Translations under genes and position numbers: made by a program
Assembly (NCBI GenBank): GCA_964425595.1
Contig: CAYRMW010000071.1
Coordinates: forward strand, 1-8,730
Direction: 5' to 3'
Source of the DNA: Caccovicinus sp964425595
Lineage (GTDB): Bacteria > Bacillota > Clostridia > Lachnospirales > Lachnospiraceae
Length of the DNA stretch: 8,730 bases
In this document: positions 5,689 to 8,730 of the stretch, piece by piece
Layout: each line of letters starts with the position of its first letter
Numbering within the stretch: the first letter of the stretch is position 1
The notes under the pieces: generated by a model
The model's database searches: none
Told to the model about the DNA's origin: nothing
What the model saw: the letters and a program-made list of their open reading frames with translations, nothing else

Positions 5689-5699
5689 CAACCGGATAA
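5664..5699 (+). repeat. 11-base direct repeat around der promoter P2
   Basis: CAACCGGATAA occurs at 5664-5674 and again at 5689-5699, exactly 25 bases apart. The first copy overlaps the -35 box and spacer of P2; the second covers the expected start of transcription. ATATGATG is also repeated at 5641-5648 and 5702-5709. The repeat could be a pair of operator sites or the remnant of a small duplication. Confidence 0.6.
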
Positions 5700-5720
5700 A
5701 AATATGATGGAGGAAAATAG

Positions 5721-7049
5721 ATGAGCAAACCAGTAGTCGCCATCGTCGGACGGCCAAACGTAGGAAAGTCTACGCTCTTTAATGTGCTGGCCGGACAGCA
5801 GATTTCCATAGTCAAGGACACGCCAGGGGTGACCAGAGATCGGATCTATGCCGACTGTACATGGCTGGACCGCAGTTTCACACTGATCGATACAGGCGGG
5901 ATTGAGCCCGACAGCCGGGATATTATCCTTTCCCAGATGCGGGAGCAGGCGGAGATTGCCATCCGGACGGCGGATGTGATTGTGTTTATCGTTGATGTGC
6001 GCCAGGGAATGGTAGATGCGGATACAAAAGTGGCGGACATGCTTCGCAAGTCCCGCAAACCGGTGGTTCTGGCGGTGAATAAAGTGGACAGCATACAGAA
6101 ATTCGGAAACGATGTTTATGAATTCTATAACCTGGGGATCGGCGACCCCATTGCCGTATCGGCCGCTTCCCGTCTGGGGATCGGCGATTTGTTGGACGCG
6201 GTCGTAGAGCACTTTCCCGCGCCGGACGCGCAGGAAGAGGAGGACGAACGGCCGCGGATCGCTATCGTGGGAAAGCCGAACGTCGGCAAATCTTCTATTA
6301 TTAATAAGCTTCTGGGGGAAAACCGGGTGATCGTTTCCGACATCGCGGGAACCACGCGGGATGCGGTGGATACCCAGATCGTTCACGACGGCACGGAGTA
6401 CGTGTTTATCGACACGGCGGGGCTGCGCCGGAAGAGCAAGATCAGGGAGGAGCTGGAACGCTACAGCATCATCCGCACGGTGACCGCAGTGGAGCGGGCG
6501 GATGTGGTGGTCGTGGTCATTGACGCCACGGAAGGCGTGACAGAACAGGACGCCAAGATCGCCGGCATTGCCCACGAGAGAGGAAAGGGCATCATTGTGG
6601 CGGTCAATAAATGGGATGCCATCGAAAAGAATGATAAGACCATTTATGCCTACACCAGGAAACTGCAGGAGATGCTTTCCTTCATGGCTTACGCCGAATA
6701 CATTTTTATTTCCGCGGAGACCGGCCAGCGTCTGAACAAGCTGTTTTCGCTGATCGATATGGTGCGGCAAAGCCAGACGCTGCGTGTCTCCACCGGCGTG
6801 CTGAACGAGATCATGACGGAAGCGGTAGCTATGCAGCAGCCGCCGTCGGATAAGGGAAAGCGGCTGAAGCTTTACTATATCACACAGGTCGCGGTGAAGC
6901 CGCCCACCTTTGTGATCTTCGTCAATGACCGGGAACTGATGCATTTTTCGTACACGCGGTACATAGAAAACCAGATCCGAAATGCCTTTGGATTCCGCGG
7001 CACCTCGCTGAAATTTATCATCCGCGAGAGGAAGGAAAAGGAGAAGTAA
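5721..7049 (+). CDS. der: Ribosome biogenesis GTPase Der (EngA)
   Basis: A 442-residue protein with two GTPase domains in tandem, needed for maturation of the 50S subunit and usually essential. Domain 1: G1 GRPNVGKST (10-18), G3 DTGG (57-60), G4 NKVD (120-123). A short acidic linker, QEEEDER (171-177), leads to domain 2: G1 GKPNVGKSS (184-192), G3 DTAG (231-234), G4 NKWD (296-299). The C-terminal KH-like domain (about 353-437) includes the conserved KPPTFVIFVND and RYIENQIRNAFGFRGT blocks. All motifs are intact and the length is normal. The ATG is preceded by GGAGG at 7 bases. Two tandem promoters lie upstream, and plsY starts one base after the stop. Confidence 0.98.
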   Translation: MSKPVVAIVGRPNVGKSTLFNVLAGQQISIVKDTPGVTRDRIYADCTWLDRSFTLIDTGGIEPDSRDIILSQMREQAEIAIRTADVIVFIVDVRQGMVDADTKVADMLRKSRKPVVLAVNKVDSIQKFGNDVYEFYNLGIGDPIAVSAASRLGIGDLLDAVVEHFPAPDAQEEEDERPRIAIVGKPNVGKSSIINKLLGENRVIVSDIAGTTRDAVDTQIVHDGTEYVFIDTAGLRRKSKIREELERYSIIRTVTAVERADVVVVVIDATEGVTEQDAKIAGIAHERGKGIIVAVNKWDAIEKNDKTIYAYTRKLQEMLSFMAYAEYIFISAETGQRLNKLFSLIDMVRQSQTLRVSTGVLNEIMTEAVAMQQPPSDKGKRLKLYYITQVAVKPPTFVIFVNDRELMHFSYTRYIENQIRNAFGFRGTSLKFIIRERKEKEK

Positions 7050-7050
7050 C

Positions 7051-7701
7051 ATGGAACGAATCGTTTGTCTGGTTATCGGTTATCTGTGCGGCCTTTTGCA
7101 GACCGGATTTATCTATGGAAAACTCCACGGGGTCGATATCCGCAAGTATGGGAGCGGAAATTCCGGCACCACCAATGCCCTGCGGGTCATGGGAAAGAAG
7201 GCCGGTCTGATCGTCTTTATCGGCGATGCATTTAAGGCGCTGATCCCCTGTACTATCCTGCGCCTTGTCCTGGGCGCAAACCCGGCTTATGACGGTCAGC
7301 TGTATCTGCTGATGCTGTACCTGGGTTTTGGCGTGATCCTGGGGCATAACTTTCCGTTTTACATGCAGTTTAAGGGCGGAAAGGGGATCGCGGCGACAGC
7401 CGGGGTGCTGGCCAGCCTGGACTGGCGGCTGACCTTAATCTGTGCGGTTTTGTTCCTGGCTTCCGTGATTCTGACTCGCTATGTATCGGTCGGCTCCATT
7501 GTAGTGGTCATTGCTTTTTTTGTGGTCAATGTCATTCTGTCCGGCTGCGGCTATTACGGCCTGGATGCGGAACATATGCATGAGTTCTGGGCCCTCAGCG
7601 CCCTGGTTTCCGTCATGGCCGTCTGGCGTCACCGGGCGAATATCCGGCGGCTGATGCACGGAAACGAAAATAAATTATGGGGAAAGAAGGGATCAACATG
7701 A
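7051..7701 (+). CDS. plsY: Acyl-phosphate:glycerol-3-phosphate acyltransferase PlsY
   Basis: Integral membrane enzyme of 216 residues that transfers an acyl chain from acyl-phosphate to sn-glycerol 3-phosphate, the first step of phospholipid synthesis in most Gram-positive bacteria. The three cytoplasmic signature motifs are seen: GSGNSGTTN at 34-42 (most members have GATN), GHNFPFYMQFKGGKG at 98-112, and RHRANIRRLMHGNENK at 193-208. Hydrophobic segments between them fit the usual five-helix layout. Its ribosome binding site AAGGAG lies within the last codons of der, and only one base separates the two genes. Its stop overlaps the gpsA start as ATGA, so the products of consecutive steps, G3P synthesis and G3P acylation, are translationally coupled. 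Confidence 0.97.
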   Translation: MERIVCLVIGYLCGLLQTGFIYGKLHGVDIRKYGSGNSGTTNALRVMGKKAGLIVFIGDAFKALIPCTILRLVLGANPAYDGQLYLLMLYLGFGVILGHNFPFYMQFKGGKGIAATAGVLASLDWRLTLICAVLFLASVILTRYVSVGSIVVVIAFFVVNVILSGCGYYGLDAEHMHEFWALSALVSVMAVWRHRANIRRLMHGNENKLWGKKGST

Positions 7702-8702
7702 CATCAATCGGTGTGATCGGATCCGGGACCTGGGGTACGGCACTGGCCATCCTTCTGGCGGAAAAAGGATATCCGGTCGTCATCTGGTCGGCGATCCATG
7801 ATGAGGCCGTTGCTCTTTCGGAGAGCCGGAGTCATCCAAACCTTCCCGGGATAACGATTGCCGGATCGATCGAGATCACGGAAGATCTTGGCCGCGCGAT
7901 GGAAAACAGGGATCTTTTGGTCATGGCGGTTCCTTCCGTTTATGTACGGCAGACCGCAGCCAGGATGAAGGCCTGGTGCAGGCCCGGCCAGATCATCGTC
8001 AACGTGGCGAAGGGGATCGAAGAGGGGACGCTGATAACTCTGTCTCAGGTGATCGAAGATGAACTTCCTTCGGCGGATGTGGCGGTGCTTTCCGGCCCAA
8101 GCCATGCCGAGGAGGTCAGCCGCGGCCTTCCCACCACCTGTGTGGCCGGCGCCCACAGCCGCAAGACAGCGGAGTTTGTCCAGGATGTGTTCATGAATCA
8201 GGCCTTTCGAGTGTATACCAGTCCGGACATCCTGGGTATCGAACTGGGCGGCTCCTTAAAGAATGTGATCGCCCTTGCTGCCGGGATCGCGGATGGACTG
8301 GGCTATGGCGACAATACCAAAGCCGCGCTGATCACCAGAGGCATCGCGGAGATCGCCAGGCTTGGGACAGCGATGGGCGGCGTGTTCCAGACTTTCTGCG
8401 GCCTGACCGGCATCGGCGATCTGATTGTGACCTGCGCCAGTATGCACAGCCGCAACCGCAGGGCCGGGATCCTGATCGGCCAGGGCAGGACCATGCAGGA
8501 AGCCATGGATGAGGTTCATATGGTGGTGGAAGGCGTCTATTCGGCCCGGGCGGCTCTTGCGCTCGGGGAAAAGTACCATCAGTCGCTGCCGATCATTGAA
8601 CAGGTCAATCAGGTGCTGTTTTATGGCAAGGCGCCGGAAGAAGCAGTCAATGATCTGATGCTCCGGGATAAACGGGCGGAGAGTAGGGATGCATTCTGGT
8701 AA
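7698..8702 (+). CDS. gpsA: NAD(P)H-dependent glycerol-3-phosphate dehydrogenase GpsA
   Basis: Cytoplasmic 334-residue enzyme that reduces dihydroxyacetone phosphate to sn-glycerol 3-phosphate, the acceptor used by PlsY. The N-terminal dinucleotide fold has GSGTWGT at 8-14. NVAKGIE (102-108) carries Lys105, and the catalytic lysine is Lys188 in GGSLKNV. GDNTKAALITRG (204-215), GLTGIGDLIVTC (235-246) and SRNR (251-254) complete the family pattern. I chose ATG 7698, which follows AGAAGGG (7685-7691) and overlaps the plsY stop by four bases. The in-frame ATG at 7677 would add seven residues before the nucleotide-binding strand and lacks a ribosome binding site. Confidence 0.97.
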   Translation: MTSIGVIGSGTWGTALAILLAEKGYPVVIWSAIHDEAVALSESRSHPNLPGITIAGSIEITEDLGRAMENRDLLVMAVPSVYVRQTAARMKAWCRPGQIIVNVAKGIEEGTLITLSQVIEDELPSADVAVLSGPSHAEEVSRGLPTTCVAGAHSRKTAEFVQDVFMNQAFRVYTSPDILGIELGGSLKNVIALAAGIADGLGYGDNTKAALITRGIAEIARLGTAMGGVFQTFCGLTGIGDLIVTCASMHSRNRRAGILIGQGRTMQEAMDEVHMVVEGVYSARAALALGEKYHQSLPIIEQVNQVLFYGKAPEEAVNDLMLRDKRAESRDAFW

Positions 8703-8730
8703 AAGTGCGCCGGTGCGTCCGGAGAACACG
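8689..8730 (+). CDS. Possible start of the next gene, cut by the window end
   Basis: An ATG at 8689 opens a frame that runs to the end of the window (14 codons, MHSGKSAPVRPENT). GGAGAG (8678-8683) lies 5 bases before it, and it would overlap the end of gpsA by 14 bases, in keeping with the tight packing of this operon. Fourteen codons are too few to identify a family, and the frame could be a chance opening. Confidence 0.3.
   Translation, partial: MHSGKSAPVRPENT

Noticed and set aside
5688..7052. A 454-codon open frame on the minus strand opposite der
   Set aside because: It is a mirror of der codon usage in GC-rich DNA. Its translation has low-complexity His/Arg/Leu-rich composition with no known motif and no ribosome binding site, while der is certain.
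7677..7697. An earlier gpsA start at ATG 7677
   Set aside because: No ribosome binding site precedes it. ATG 7698 has AGAAGGG, gives the usual short lead-in to the nucleotide-binding motif, and makes the common ATGA overlap with plsY.
1..8730. Mobile element, CRISPR array, toxin-antitoxin or defence system
   Set aside because: No transposase, integrase, repeat-spacer array, terminal inverted repeats or defence-type protein was seen; the genes are conserved housekeeping genes in typical neighbourhoods.

Overview
The window is about 8.7 kb of ordinary chromosome from a GC-rich, low-GC-Gram-positive-type bacterium, most likely a clostridium of the Lachnospiraceae kind. This placement is an inference from gene order (rplS-lepB-rbgA-rnhB-yraN; der-plsY-gpsA), strong AAGGAGG ribosome binding sites, tRNA genes without an encoded CCA end, a long-form ribose-phosphate pyrophosphokinase, and sigma-A-type promoters with 17-18 base spacers. 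Nothing points to a mobile element, prophage, CRISPR array or defence system; almost every gene is a recognisable housekeeping gene.

Layout. (1) 1-204: the 3' part of a tRNA-Glu(CTC), an intrinsic terminator, and a complete tRNA-Thr(CGT). (2) 230-4231, plus strand: a clear promoter, a short leader, then rplS (ribosomal protein L19), a roughly 120-base structured terminator-like element, lepB (signal peptidase I, TTG start), rbgA (50S assembly GTPase), one reading frame that joins RNase HII to a YraN-family nuclease-like domain, and pgeF/yfiH. Themes are ribosome assembly, protein export, genome maintenance and purine nucleoside metabolism. (3) 4296-5504, minus strand: a long, divergent PRPP synthetase, convergent with pgeF. 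(4) 5505-5720: a divergent promoter region with one minus-strand promoter for prs and two tandem plus-strand promoters for der, the second bracketed by an 11-base direct repeat. (5) 5721-8702, plus strand: der (double GTPase for 50S assembly), plsY and gpsA, tightly packed. GpsA makes sn-glycerol 3-phosphate and PlsY acylates it, so the last two genes are successive steps of phospholipid synthesis. A possible further gene begins inside the end of gpsA and runs off the window.

The items most worth a second look are the RnhB-YraN fusion, the structured element between rplS and lepB (possibly an attenuator, since no lepB promoter is visible after it), the altered ribose-5-phosphate loop of the long PRPP synthetase, and the repeat-flanked tandem promoters of der. 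I did not find a clearly new multi-gene system.
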